A DNA stretch of 64,000 bases from Rhizobium sp. BK418 (GCF_004341105.1 NZ_SLZK01000002.1:490310-554309), one strand, 5' to 3'; numbered from the stretch's first letter, positions 44,719 through 54,254 are shown. The notes: generated by a model not told the origin, from the sequence alone. Translations and numbers: made by a program.

Positions 44719-46314
44719 TTGGCGGAAGACTGCAGCGTTCTCATCATCGACGACAGCATAGACGACCGAGAAGCCTATCGCCGCATGCTGGCGCGCTTCT
44801 CCGGCACGAACTATACTATCATCGAGGCCGAGAGCGGTGACGAGGGTCTTACCCTCAACAGCCAGAGGCGCCCTCACTGTATCTTGCTTGACTATTCGCT
44901 TCCCGGCCGCGACGGCCTTGGCGTGCTCTCGGAAATCCTCGAGCAGGATGCCGCCGCCAATGTGGTGATGCTGACCGGCCAGGGCAACGAAACCGTCGCC
45001 GTCGAAGTGATGAAGAGCGGCGCGCGCGACTATCTCACCAAGGACGCGCTTTCGCCCGAGACGCTGCATCGCTGCATCCAGAATGCCGTGATGCATGGCG
45101 CGCTGGAAGCAAAGCTCGAGCAGAAGCGGCAATCGCTGGAGATCTTTACCCGCGCCATGGCGCATGATCTGAAGGAACCGCTGCGAACGATCAAATCCTT
45201 CAGTCGGATCCTGCACGGCTCTGCCGATCTGCCGGCCGAAGATCGCGAACTCCTCGACTATATCCTGAGCGCCGCCGACCATATGGAGGACCTGATCGTC
45301 AAGGTGTCGGGCTTCACGAGGCTTGAGGTTTCGAGCGATCTCGAGCTCAAGCCGGTTTCGCTGTCGGCAGTACTCGATCAAGTGGAGCACAATCTGCATC
45401 AGCAGATCGAAAGCCGGCAGGCGATCATCATCCGAGGTCGATTGCCGGAGGTGATGGGCGATGCGACGCTGCTCATCCAACTCCTGCAGAACCTCGTCTC
45501 CAATGCGATCCGCTATTGCGATGATACGGTGCCTGAAGTGTGCATCTCGGCCGTCACAGAAAGTGGTACGTGCCGTCTGGCGGTCAGCGACAACGGGCCG
45601 GGTATCGATCCCAATCATCGCGAATTGATCTTCCAACCGTTCAAGCGTCTTGTCGGCCGCGGTATCGAAGGCACCGGGCTTGGTCTTGCAATCTGTCGGC
45701 GCATCGCGCAGCTTCATGGCGGCTCGATCTGGTGCGATGCAAAGATCGGTCGCGGCGCGACTTTCCTTCTCGAAGTGCCGCTTGCCGAGATATCAGGCGA
45801 GCGCCCGGTGGCCGCCGAGCAGCCGCAGGCGGCAAAGTCATCCGACCATACGAGCGAAAGCAGCGGCAGACTGGCCGAGGTATTGCTGGTAGAAGACAGC
45901 CCGGCGGATATCCAGCTTCTGAAGATCAAGCTGATGCGGCGCGAGAAGGTGAACTTCAACCTGCATGTGGCCACCAACGGCCGCGAGGCGATGCAGCTTC
46001 TGGAGCAGCGCGCCGGCATTGCGGACGAGCCGCAGATCGACCTGATGCTGCTCGACATCAACATGCCGATCATGGATGGTTTCGAGGTGCTGCACGCACT
46101 TTCGGCCGACGAGCGGCTGAGCCGGATTCCGGTCTGCGTGCTCAGTACGTCAAGCGACGAAAGCGACATGCAACGGGCAAAAGATCTCGGCGCGCTTGCC
46201 TATATGGTCAAGCCGCCGACGCTCCAGCAACTGGAGGAAGCACTTGAAGATGTCGACACACTGGAGCTCTTGCCGCGCGGTGACGCACTTGTGCTTTTTG
46301 CGGAACAAAACTAG
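44719..46314 (+). CDS. Hybrid REC-histidine kinase-REC protein
   Basis: A 531-residue soluble protein with three modules. Receiver 1 has D58 (ILLDYSLPGRDG). The kinase core has H149 (AMAHDLKEPLRTI), an N-box (NLVSNAIRYC) and a G2 box (GIEGTGLGLAI). A linker at about 360-385 leads to receiver 2 with D446 (MLLDINMPIMDG). Start is TTG at 44719 with AGAGGA seven bases upstream, right after the previous stop. A receiver at each end suggests a relay that takes phosphate from one partner and passes it on. Confidence 0.88.
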   Translation: MAEDCSVLIIDDSIDDREAYRRMLARFSGTNYTIIEAESGDEGLTLNSQRRPHCILLDYSLPGRDGLGVLSEILEQDAAANVVMLTGQGNETVAVEVMKSGARDYLTKDALSPETLHRCIQNAVMHGALEAKLEQKRQSLEIFTRAMAHDLKEPLRTIKSFSRILHGSADLPAEDRELLDYILSAADHMEDLIVKVSGFTRLEVSSDLELKPVSLSAVLDQVEHNLHQQIESRQAIIIRGRLPEVMGDATLLIQLLQNLVSNAIRYCDDTVPEVCISAVTESGTCRLAVSDNGPGIDPNHRELIFQPFKRLVGRGIEGTGLGLAICRRIAQLHGGSIWCDAKIGRGATFLLEVPLAEISGERPVAAEQPQAAKSSDHTSESSGRLAEVLLVEDSPADIQLLKIKLMRREKVNFNLHVATNGREAMQLLEQRAGIADEPQIDLMLLDINMPIMDGFEVLHALSADERLSRIPVCVLSTSSDESDMQRAKDLGALAYMVKPPTLQQLEEALEDVDTLELLPRGDALVLFAEQN

Positions 46315-46401
46315 GAAAACATCATTGGCACGGGTATGACGCTGGCAACGACACTCTTACTCGCTCTCCTGGCCTCGCCTTTTCAATTTGGGCTTTCGTC
46401 A

Positions 46402-47976
46402 ATGGCTTCAGGCATACACCATATCACCCTGATCACCCGGAAGGTGCAGGCGAATGTGGATTTCTACGCCGGATTCCTCGGCATGCGTCTGGTCAAGCAG
46501 ACGGCCGGCTTCGAGGACGCAACCCAGCTTCATCTCTTCTACGGCGATGCCGAGGGCACGCCAGGCTCACTCGTCACCTTTCTCGTCTGGGAGGACGGAG
46601 CGCCCGGTCGTGCAGGCTATGGCCAGATCAGCGAAGTGTCGTTGGCAGTCGACCCCGCCAGCATCGGTTACTGGCTGACGCGGGCCATGCGTTTCGGTTT
46701 CCGCTCCGAAGGTCCGGCAGACGAATTCGGCGAACCGGTGCTGCGGATGAAGGATCCGGATAACGTCATCGTCAAGCTTGCCGGTGCCAAGGATCTGAAA
46801 TCACCAGCTGTCTGGGATGGCGCCGATGTGCCGGTTGAGCATGCCATACAGCGTGTGCGTGGCGCGACGATGCTGACCGAACGGCCGACTGAGAGCCGCC
46901 ATTTCATCGAAAGCCATTTCGCTTACCGGTTCTTCGCCAACCGTGGCACGATTGACCGCCTCGTCTCGCAGTCGGGCGACATCATTGACGTGCGCGATGC
47001 GCGCGGTTTCTGGTCCGGCGCACCGGGTACCGGCACGGTCGACCATGTGGCCTTCCGAGCAGATGACGACGAAGCCGTGCTCGCGGTTCACAAAGCGCTC
47101 GAAAAGGAAAACGCCTCGGCAACCAATCTGCACGACCGCAAATACTTCCGCTCGCTCTATGCTCGTGAGCCCGGCGGCACCCTGGTGGAGCTTGCCACCA
47201 ACCAGCCGGGCATGCTGGTGGATGAACCGCAGGCGACGCTCGGTACCAAGCTCTTCATTCCGCCAAAAGATTCGATTACCAGTCTCGATGATCTGAAGGT
47301 CGTGCTGCCGCAGTTTTCCATGCCCGGCAAGCCGCGCATCAACTATCGCGACCTGCCGTTCGTCCACCGCTTCTATACGCCACCCGATCCAGACGGCAGT
47401 GTTTTCGTGCTGCTGCACGGCTCCGGCGGCAACGAGACGACTCTGATGCCGCTGCTGCACAAAGTCGCTCCGCGCGCGACGCTTCTCGGCGTGCGCGGCC
47501 GCGCGACCGAGGAAGGCTTCCCGCGCTGGTACAAGCGCATCACGCCCTTCTCTTTTGATCAGGACGATATCAAGAACGAAGCCGAAGCCTTTGCTGCGTT
47601 CATCGAAGGTGCAGTCAAATCCTATGGTCTCGATCCGAAGAAAGTCGTCTACGTCGGCTATTCCAACGGCGCGAATCTTCTGAATTCGCTGCTCTATCTG
47701 CATCCGAACCTAGTGCATAAGGCTGTGCTGCTGCGCTCCATGCCGGTACTCAACACCTATCCGCATGCTGATCTCAAGGGAACCGACCTGCTCGTCATCA
47801 GCGGAAAGATGGATGCTTACGGCAAATATGCAAGCGAGCTGGAAGAGCGGTTGAAGACCTCGGGCGCGACTGTCGATTCCGATATCATCCCCGGCGGTCA
47901 CGACCTCGGCGACGCCGACGTGCCGATCATCCAGAAATGGCTGCTGCAGGAGAACAAACTGCAGGAAACTCAATAG
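46402..47976 (+). CDS. Fused VOC ring-cleaving dioxygenase and alpha/beta hydrolase
   Basis: A 524-residue fusion. Residues 1 to about 310 are two VOC modules like MhqO/PcpA-type dioxygenases, with probable metal ligands in GIHHITL, TVDHVAF and GGTLVELA. Residues from about 320 are a carboxylesterase/phospholipase-type hydrolase like MhqD, with LLHGSGGNET, nucleophile S421 in GYSNG and a C-terminal GGHDLGD histidine. In Bacillus the counterparts are separate proteins acting on (hydro)quinones. Start 46402 (MASGIHHITLITRK) begins the VOC fold directly; 46336 would add a 22-residue hydrophobic leader. Confidence 0.85.
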   Translation: MASGIHHITLITRKVQANVDFYAGFLGMRLVKQTAGFEDATQLHLFYGDAEGTPGSLVTFLVWEDGAPGRAGYGQISEVSLAVDPASIGYWLTRAMRFGFRSEGPADEFGEPVLRMKDPDNVIVKLAGAKDLKSPAVWDGADVPVEHAIQRVRGATMLTERPTESRHFIESHFAYRFFANRGTIDRLVSQSGDIIDVRDARGFWSGAPGTGTVDHVAFRADDDEAVLAVHKALEKENASATNLHDRKYFRSLYAREPGGTLVELATNQPGMLVDEPQATLGTKLFIPPKDSITSLDDLKVVLPQFSMPGKPRINYRDLPFVHRFYTPPDPDGSVFVLLHGSGGNETTLMPLLHKVAPRATLLGVRGRATEEGFPRWYKRITPFSFDQDDIKNEAEAFAAFIEGAVKSYGLDPKKVVYVGYSNGANLLNSLLYLHPNLVHKAVLLRSMPVLNTYPHADLKGTDLLVISGKMDAYGKYASELEERLKTSGATVDSDIIPGGHDLGDADVPIIQKWLLQENKLQETQ

Positions 47977-49674
47977 CTACCAGTGGAAGCGGTCGGGACA
48001 AGACGTCGGCACGATATCCGTCGCTGGCGGCGCATTGCGGTCGATGGCATAGAGCCTTGCAAAACCCTCGTCCTTCACAAGATTGACACCTTCCGGCATC
48101 ACCTCGCCGACATTCTGATCGACCACATCGGCATTGAGGACCAGGACGAAATCGAACTTGCTGCGCCAGTCGACAAGATAGGGTGTGAAGCCTGCGGCTT
48201 GCGCCATCAGACCTGGGCAGGAGAGCACGCCTGTCGAAAAGAGGCTTCCTTCCGGCACCGATTTCTCCAACCAGGCAGGAAGAACGGCGAGTGGTTGTTT
48301 GCCGCGCGCGCTGAAGAGGGTCGGGACGAAAGCATGCGCCAGCGGGACGGCGATCGTCGGCAGGTGCCGGAAAGTATCCTCGGTGAATGCGTAATGCCGC
48401 TGATCGGATTTAATCTCGGCAAAGGCCGGATCGTGCTGCAGCGGCAGAATCGCAGAGCCCGCGGGGACGGCTTCGAGCACCCTCTCCACGCTTGCAACAT
48501 CTGCCTGGCCCCGCCACCAGTTGAAACCGATCCACGCCGTCCGGCCGAAGACGACGATGTTCAGAACAAGGAACAGGATCAGGGCCTGTCGCCTACCGAC
48601 CTTTTGAAAGGGGCAGATCATCGCCATGCCGACAAGGGCGGCCATGATCGGAAAGCGCCAGCTTATCCATCCAGTGCCGAAGGCATGCCGTGGCGAGAGG
48701 ATGGACAGGACAAGAAGGCCCGCCGCAGTGACGGCAAGCCCCGCGTGGACGCGCAGGTTTTTCCCGGCAAGCGCCCTGCTGCAGACCAGCAGGATCGGTA
48801 CGAGGAAAATCGCGTCGATGAATGCAACATAGGTCCAGATGGCCGAGAGCAGGTTGGAAACCAACAGCACCGGGCTGTCGTTCCAGTCCGCGAGGATGTT
48901 GCCGACCTGACTTCCCGGAAGATCGGCTGCAGTCAGCGCCAGCGCGGCCGGCGGCAGCAGACAGGCGATCATTGCGGCCACAAGCCTGCCGGCAAGGCGC
49001 AGAACTGCCGAACGAGATTTGACGACATCGAAGCGCCAGGAAAACTCCAGTCCGCAGACAATTGCGAGGAAGAAGCCTACCGAAAACAGATGGACAATGG
49101 TGAGCAGTAGCGAGACTGTCACCCGCCACAGGAACAGCCTGATCGCGGAACCAGACTGCAGGCGATGATCCAGCGTCGCAAACAGCAATGCGAGGCCGAG
49201 GCCGATCTGAAAATTGATGAAACCGCCGATCAGCGTGGCGCACCAGGCGAAATATAGCATGCCGATCTGCCAGTAATAGCTGCCGCCGAACAGGTGTCGG
49301 TGCAGCATGATGGCACCGAACGGCGGCAGGACAATCGCTAAAAACAATAGGATACGAGCGAGCAGCGAGACGCCGATGAAAGGACCGATGAAGCGCGCGA
49401 GCAAATCAATGCCGACATTCGTGAAGGCACGGTCCCACTCAATCCCATAGATTTCGGGGAATGGTGCCTCCCTTATGCCGCCGGCAAGCAGCCACATGCG
49501 AGCATAGTGGTTCGGATAATCGAGGAGCGGTGGAAATTTGAAGGTTGCAACGAGGATAGCGATCACGGCGATGAAGCAGAGCAGAGGCGCCGTTGAAACC
49601 TGCCGCACGGCAACGTCCCGCGGCTTTTCCACCGCGTGAATTTCAGCTGAAAATATTTGATTAAGGTTCGCCAT
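47977..49674 (-). CDS. Uncharacterised polytopic membrane protein
   Basis: A 565-residue protein with about ten hydrophobic helices spread over residues 28-400 (for example LLCFIAVIAILVATFKF and IGMLYFAWCATLIGGFINFQ). A soluble C-terminal domain (about 415-565) ends TSCPDRFHW. The early PLLDYPNHYARMWLL segment, after the first helix, resembles the loop of polyprenyl-phosphate glycosyltransferases, but I cannot identify a family with confidence. Its stop codon directly abuts that of the convergent fusion gene. Confidence 0.75.
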   Translation of the reverse strand: MANLNQIFSAEIHAVEKPRDVAVRQVSTAPLLCFIAVIAILVATFKFPPLLDYPNHYARMWLLAGGIREAPFPEIYGIEWDRAFTNVGIDLLARFIGPFIGVSLLARILLFLAIVLPPFGAIMLHRHLFGGSYYWQIGMLYFAWCATLIGGFINFQIGLGLALLFATLDHRLQSGSAIRLFLWRVTVSLLLTIVHLFSVGFFLAIVCGLEFSWRFDVVKSRSAVLRLAGRLVAAMIACLLPPAALALTAADLPGSQVGNILADWNDSPVLLVSNLLSAIWTYVAFIDAIFLVPILLVCSRALAGKNLRVHAGLAVTAAGLLVLSILSPRHAFGTGWISWRFPIMAALVGMAMICPFQKVGRRQALILFLVLNIVVFGRTAWIGFNWWRGQADVASVERVLEAVPAGSAILPLQHDPAFAEIKSDQRHYAFTEDTFRHLPTIAVPLAHAFVPTLFSARGKQPLAVLPAWLEKSVPEGSLFSTGVLSCPGLMAQAAGFTPYLVDWRSKFDFVLVLNADVVDQNVGEVMPEGVNLVKDEGFARLYAIDRNAPPATDIVPTSCPDRFHW

Positions 49675-49738
49675 AGCCGATCCTGTCCGAACTTCGGGAC
49701 AGGTCTAGCAGCCAATGGTCAAGCTTCCTTTAAGCGGG

Positions 49739-50632
49739 TCACCCTCGCCTTGCGATCATGATGCCGGCAAGAACGATCAAGCCGCCCAGAGCTTGCATTG
49801 CGGTGATCGATTCACTGAGAAAAGCCCAGGCGAGAATGGCCGCCACGACCGGCTGGAGAAGCAACGTCAGCGAGGAGAAAGCCGCTGGAAGATAGGCAAG
49901 CGCGTAGGCAATCGCCACCTGCCCGCCCGCATGGCTGACAAAAGCCAGGCCGAAGACCACCGACCAGCCGTAGACGCTTGCAGGCAGCATGTGGCCTTCA
50001 AAGAAGAATGCGAGCGGGAAAATTCCGACTGCAGCGGAGGCCGTGCTCCACAACATGATGCGGATCGTATCAAAACGGCTGCGAAGCGCGCCAATCGCCA
50101 GGATGTAACAGGCGTAGAAGAAGGCGGCGATCATGGCGACGCCATCACCGCGCAAATCGCCACTGCCAAAAGCGGCAGGTCCACCCTTCAGGACGACCAC
50201 GCCGGCCAATGCCAGGACCAGGCCGAGTACGAAGACGCGGGTCACTTTGGCGCCGAAAAACAGGAAGCCGATGACGGTCACGAAAACCGGCGCAAGATTT
50301 GCGAGCAGCGTTGCATTGGCAACCGAGGTCATGGTGATTGACAGGTGCCAGGCGGAGAGATCCAGCGCCAGCACGGCGCCCGGCAGGATCAGCATCCCGT
50401 AATCGGAAAGGTTCTTCGGTTTCGGCCCCGTATCCTTGCGCAAAACCGAGAAGATGAAGATCGGGATCAGCGCCAGCGCCACGCGCCAGAAGGCTGTCGC
50501 CATCGGCCCGACTTCGGAAAGCCGCACGAAGATCGGCGATCCGCCGATCGCCGCACCGCCGAGAATGAGGGCGATGAGCGGAAGGCGGCTGGACGAGGGA
50601 GTTTCGGAAACGGCGGAAGCGGCCTGTGACAT
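49739..50632 (-). CDS. EamA/DMT-family transporter
   Basis: A 297-residue inner-membrane protein with ten predicted helices in two EamA repeats (ALILGGAAIGGSPIFVRLSE and FRVALAL-type start; second repeat from about 155). The family exports metabolites or amino acids; the substrate cannot be inferred. A 64-base gap containing a 7-bp hairpin (49682-49703) separates it from the next minus-strand gene. Confidence 0.9.
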   Translation of the reverse strand: MSQAASAVSETPSSSRLPLIALILGGAAIGGSPIFVRLSEVGPMATAFWRVALALIPIFIFSVLRKDTGPKPKNLSDYGMLILPGAVLALDLSAWHLSITMTSVANATLLANLAPVFVTVIGFLFFGAKVTRVFVLGLVLALAGVVVLKGGPAAFGSGDLRGDGVAMIAAFFYACYILAIGALRSRFDTIRIMLWSTASAAVGIFPLAFFFEGHMLPASVYGWSVVFGLAFVSHAGGQVAIAYALAYLPAAFSSLTLLLQPVVAAILAWAFLSESITAMQALGGLIVLAGIMIARRG

Positions 50633-50712
50633 GAGATCTCGATGCTTTCTGCGCAGCTTACTCGCAAGCCACGGCTATGCCGCCACTATCAGAAGTCGCG
50701 CGCTGACGACAG

Positions 50713-52200
50713 TCAAAGAACGACAGATCGATCAGAAATAGGTCGTAAATTATGCCGCGCGGCGTCTTTCAGCTTTTCAGTGATTTCGCGGGCGATGAAG
50801 ACCGTATGTTCGGTTATCTGCGGCAATCCCATCAGTTCGCCGAAAGTACCGCGGGCAAGCGGACCGGAAATGAGCAGGGATGAGATCACCCGGCCATCCG
50901 GTCCTAGTGCTTCGGAGTGTTCGGAACAGGCAAGGCCGAGGCCGGTAGGATCAAGAGCGAGATAACCATCCCGCGCAAGCTCGCCGAGCCAGGGCTGTGT
51001 CTCCAAAATGCCGCCATGCGCCGGACCGGTCGTGACTATGACTGCGTCGAAGATCCGATCCACTTTTGCGCGGGCATGTCGCGGCTGCAGAGTGACGCGG
51101 ATCGTTTCATCTTCGATCCTTGCATCGGCGAGAAATGCCGCCAGGATCTCCAGTCGGCCGCCTTCGACCGCCATATCGAGAACTGCCTCGACCTGCGGGG
51201 CGATGCGGAAACGATGCACATCCCAATAGGGTCGCAAATGCCGGACGATGCGCCGCCGTTCGGCAACCGGCAGTGCACGCCAGACATCGTGGCCTTGAGA
51301 GCGAACCTGATCGATCACCGCATGCCAGCTCAAACCCTGTTCGGCCGCCTGACGGATGGTAAGCCTTACCTTACGTAATAAAGCAGTTGCCGAAAATGCA
51401 GGCTCAGTGATGAAATCACCAAAGGCCTCTTGTGGGACCTCCGCGTGACCGCGTGAACGCAGACCGCGGCGGGAAATGGCGACGACTGGACCTTCATGAC
51501 CGTTTCGCGCAAGGGACGCGATCACGTCCGCTGCCGTCAGCCCATTGCCGATGACGAGAACCCTATCTTGCGGCCGCACGACTTCAAGGGCACCTCGTTT
51601 CGTGGTGTCCGCGATGAAACGTGGATGGCCGGCTAGAGTGGCGGCTAGCCTGCCAGGTGCGGCTGGTGGCGGATGGCTGGTGGCGATTACGACGATTTCA
51701 GCTTCGGTGAGGCCACCCTTATCATCGAGGATCACCCAGCCGTCGGTCTTGCGATGAACGGCTGTCACGGTTAACCGACGATGACGGATGGCCCCCGACT
51801 TCAGGAAGGGTTGCAGAAGCGAGCCGACATAATCGCCAAAGACCCGGCGGCGCGGGAAAAGCTGACCATTCTCGCGCGTGGCTTCGGGATCGTCGCGCAC
51901 GGCATTGTTCGCCTCGATCCAGCGTTGGAATTCTTCCGGATCATCCGGCTGCAGGCTCATCTTGGCAGCCGGCACATTGATGCGATGGGCAGGGTCGACT
52001 GTATCATAGGCAAGGCCGCGGCCAAGCATGGGACGCGGCTCGAAGACCACGATATCGGGTATGTCGCTGCCGACAAGCTTCAGCAGATGATAAGCGACGC
52101 CACCGCCGGAAACGCCGCCGCCGATGATGGCGACGACCGGCCGATGAGATTTCTGTTCCGTCGAAGGCTTTATCTGGGACTGCATCTGGGCCGGCATCAT
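50713..52200 (-). CDS. FAD/NAD(P)-binding oxidoreductase-like protein (YdhS type)
   Basis: A 495-residue protein with two dinucleotide-binding motifs: VVAIIGGGVSGGGVAYHL near residue 23 for FAD and DRVLVIGNGLTAADVIASL near residue 212 for NAD(P). The DPAHRINVPAAKMSLQPDDP segment is typical of the HI0933/YdhS-like branch. Probably soluble. Several ATGs (MMPAQMQSQ) make the exact start uncertain. The reaction is unknown. Confidence 0.82.
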   Translation of the reverse strand: MMPAQMQSQIKPSTEQKSHRPVVAIIGGGVSGGGVAYHLLKLVGSDIPDIVVFEPRPMLGRGLAYDTVDPAHRINVPAAKMSLQPDDPEEFQRWIEANNAVRDDPEATRENGQLFPRRRVFGDYVGSLLQPFLKSGAIRHRRLTVTAVHRKTDGWVILDDKGGLTEAEIVVIATSHPPPAAPGRLAATLAGHPRFIADTTKRGALEVVRPQDRVLVIGNGLTAADVIASLARNGHEGPVVAISRRGLRSRGHAEVPQEAFGDFITEPAFSATALLRKVRLTIRQAAEQGLSWHAVIDQVRSQGHDVWRALPVAERRRIVRHLRPYWDVHRFRIAPQVEAVLDMAVEGGRLEILAAFLADARIEDETIRVTLQPRHARAKVDRIFDAVIVTTGPAHGGILETQPWLGELARDGYLALDPTGLGLACSEHSEALGPDGRVISSLLISGPLARGTFGELMGLPQITEHTVFIAREITEKLKDAARHNLRPISDRSVVL

Positions 52201-52295
52201 TTCATTCGATGCCCGAGCATAAAAGCAGCGCGGAGACTGCGCAATGCTTCCAGCCTATCGTCTATATTTTTTATGGATAATCCATGACGGCCCGA

Positions 52296-52724
52296 TCAGC
52301 CGGAGATCGTGGTCGCGAATTCCGGCGTACCTCTGATCGTATTGCTGACCGTACAAATCTCGTCTTCGGCCATGTGGGCGATCTTGCGACGCGTTTCCTC
52401 GTCGATATCCCCCTTGATGGAGAAAGCGATATTGAACTTGGCGACACGAGACAGGCCTTCCGTTGCCTTTTCGCCGGTCACATCAGCAGTGATTTCGGTA
52501 ATCTTGTCGAGAATGCCGAGCTGGCTTGCTGCCATGCGAGCACTCAAAACGAGGCATGCCGAAAGCGAGGAATAGAGCAGATCGAGCGGATTGAAACCCG
52601 GCTGGGACGGGCTGGTGACGATATCGAGTTTTCCGCCGGTTACCGACGTGACATGTGGGAAGCCGGTACGGCCGAGAACGGCGTTTGCACCTGTGGGACG
52701 GGGACGAGCCTTGAGATCGGCCAT
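52296..52724 (-). CDS. OsmC-family peroxiredoxin-like protein
   Basis: A 142-residue OsmC-fold protein. Start 52724 (MADLKARPRPTGANAVLG) has a GAGGA site 6-8 bases upstream. PGFNPLDLLYSSLSACLVLS holds the first redox Cys, and the second is in DEICTVSNTIRGTP. OsmC proteins reduce organic hydroperoxides. This copy has the shorter YhfA-like spacing. Confidence 0.85.
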   Translation of the reverse strand: MADLKARPRPTGANAVLGRTGFPHVTSVTGGKLDIVTSPSQPGFNPLDLLYSSLSACLVLSARMAASQLGILDKITEITADVTGEKATEGLSRVAKFNIAFSIKGDIDEETRRKIAHMAEDEICTVSNTIRGTPEFATTISG

Positions 52725-52878
52725 TTTGAAATCCTCTATCGAGTACAGGTCTGAGATAATGTTTCCGGCCGAAAGCCGCAATGCGGCGATTTGATTTTCG
52801 CTTGGTTGCCCAGCGGAACCTTTCCATCAGTCATTGGTTTTTTCACCTGAGCAATCTGATGAAGAGGCAGGATTTTCC

Positions 52879-53148
52879 ATGCCCGACATCCGCAAGATCA
52901 ACCGCAAGCCAACAAGCCGTATGGACGCGCGCGACCGGCTGATCGTTGCGCTCTATGCGCAGCTCAGGGCCGAGCGGGAAACACGTGAGACATTGGAATG
53001 GGCAATCCGCAACGGTGCAATTTCCAACGACGTGCTGGAGGCGATTGCGTCCGACCCGGTACCCGTCGTCACCAGCGAGGACATCGCATCGCTCGAAAAG
53101 ATCATCGCGCTCGACGAGCGGCGTAGCCGCTCACGCGGCAACGGCTGA
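52879..53148 (+). CDS. Small protein at the head of the ku/ligD series
   Basis: An 89-residue, strongly charged and helical protein (ARDRLIVALYAQLRAERETR then ETLEWAIRNGAISNDVLEAI). No family recognised, no membrane segment. Start 52879 (MPDIRKINRKP) has AGGCAGGA upstream. It is followed 15 bases later by another small gene and then by ku and ligD with 12- and 2-base gaps, so co-transcription with DNA end-joining genes is likely. Confidence 0.65.
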   Translation: MPDIRKINRKPTSRMDARDRLIVALYAQLRAERETRETLEWAIRNGAISNDVLEAIASDPVPVVTSEDIASLEKIIALDERRSRSRGNG

Positions 53149-53163
53149 CGAGAAGGAACACAC

Positions 53164-53397
53164 ATGGCCTATATTACCTATCAGATCGTTCCGCATGACA
53201 ATGGCTGGGCCTACAAGCTCGGCGACACGTTGTCCGAACCCTACGCAACGCCGGAGCAAGCGATGGACCGCGCAAGGGACGTCGCCTCACGCCAGAAGAT
53301 CGGCAACGGCGATGCGCTGCTTGCCTATCCCTCACCTGATGGCAGCGGCTGGAAATTTCAGCCGCTTGAAACAGATAAGAGTAGTAGCAGGCTTTGA
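53164..53397 (+). CDS. DUF2188-like small protein in the ku/ligD series
   Basis: A 77-residue protein: YQIVPHDNGWAYKLGDTLSE, then TPEQAMDRARDVASRQ. The strand-strand-helix pattern with a tryptophan after V-P-H-D-N-G resembles DUF2188 proteins. A GAGAAGGA-type site precedes the ATG. It lies between the 89-residue gene and ku, each within 15 bases. Function unknown; context suggests a role in or regulation of end joining. Confidence 0.65.
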   Translation: MAYITYQIVPHDNGWAYKLGDTLSEPYATPEQAMDRARDVASRQKIGNGDALLAYPSPDGSGWKFQPLETDKSSSRL

Positions 53398-53409
53398 ACG
53401 GAGACGAGC

Positions 53410-54252
53410 ATGGCGGCGCGCGCAAGCTGGAAGGGCCATCTGAAGATCGACGACCTTGCCTGCGCCGTTGGCCTCTATACGGCCGTCTCCTCGTCCGACC
53501 GTCTCTCCTTCAACATCATCAACCGCAGAACAGGGCATCGCGTGGAACGCCAGTTCGTCGACAGCGAAACCGGCAAGCCGGTGGAGCGCGACGACCAGGT
53601 CAAAGGCTACCGGATGGAGAGTGGCGACTATCTTCTCATCGAAGGCGATGAGATCGCCGAGATCATGCCGGAAAGCGACAAGGTGATGGACGTTAAGGGG
53701 TTTATTCCCTTCGACGGCATCGACAAGCTCTATTTCGACCGACCTTATTATCTGGCGCCGGTCGATGAACATGATGCCGAAGCGCTTGCATTGATCGCCC
53801 GCGGCATGCAGGACGGAAAGGTAGCGGCACTCGCCGAAGCGGTGCTTTTTCGCCGCAACCGCACGCTACTCATTCGCGCGCATGACGACCACATCATCGC
53901 AACCTTGCTGAACTTCGACTACGAGGTTCGCTCCGCGACTTCCGCGTTCAAAGACATTCCCGACATCAAGTTCGACAAGGAGATGCTGGAGCTCGCCGGT
54001 CATATCATCGGAACCAAAAGTGGCAGCTTCGACCCCAGCGAATATCACGATCGGTACGAGGCGGCACTTGTCGAACTCGTGAAAGCCAAGATCGAAGGCC
54101 GCGCGCCGCCGAAACGCAAGCGCGAGCCGGAGCGCAAGGTGGTGGATCTCATGGAGGCTCTGCGCCAAAGTGCCAAGATGGGCGGCAAGGCGCCGGCGAA
54201 AAAACCCGCTGTGCGTAAAACTTCCGATAGAAGCAGCAGAAAGGCGAGCTGA
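53410..54252 (+). CDS. ku: Ku end-binding protein (first copy)
   Basis: A 280-residue bacterial Ku. The Ku core (ASWKGHLKIDDLACAVGLYT; GKPVERDDQVKGYRMESGDY; FIPFDGIDKLYFDRPYYLAP) forms a homodimeric ring that holds DNA ends and recruits LigD. A Lys/Arg-rich C-terminal tail (about 235-280) is typical of bacterial Ku. ligD begins two bases after its stop. A second Ku lies convergent beyond ligD. Confidence 0.94.
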   Translation: MAARASWKGHLKIDDLACAVGLYTAVSSSDRLSFNIINRRTGHRVERQFVDSETGKPVERDDQVKGYRMESGDYLLIEGDEIAEIMPESDKVMDVKGFIPFDGIDKLYFDRPYYLAPVDEHDAEALALIARGMQDGKVAALAEAVLFRRNRTLLIRAHDDHIIATLLNFDYEVRSATSAFKDIPDIKFDKEMLELAGHIIGTKSGSFDPSEYHDRYEAALVELVKAKIEGRAPPKRKREPERKVVDLMEALRQSAKMGGKAPAKKPAVRKTSDRSSRKAS

Positions 54253-54254
54253 CC

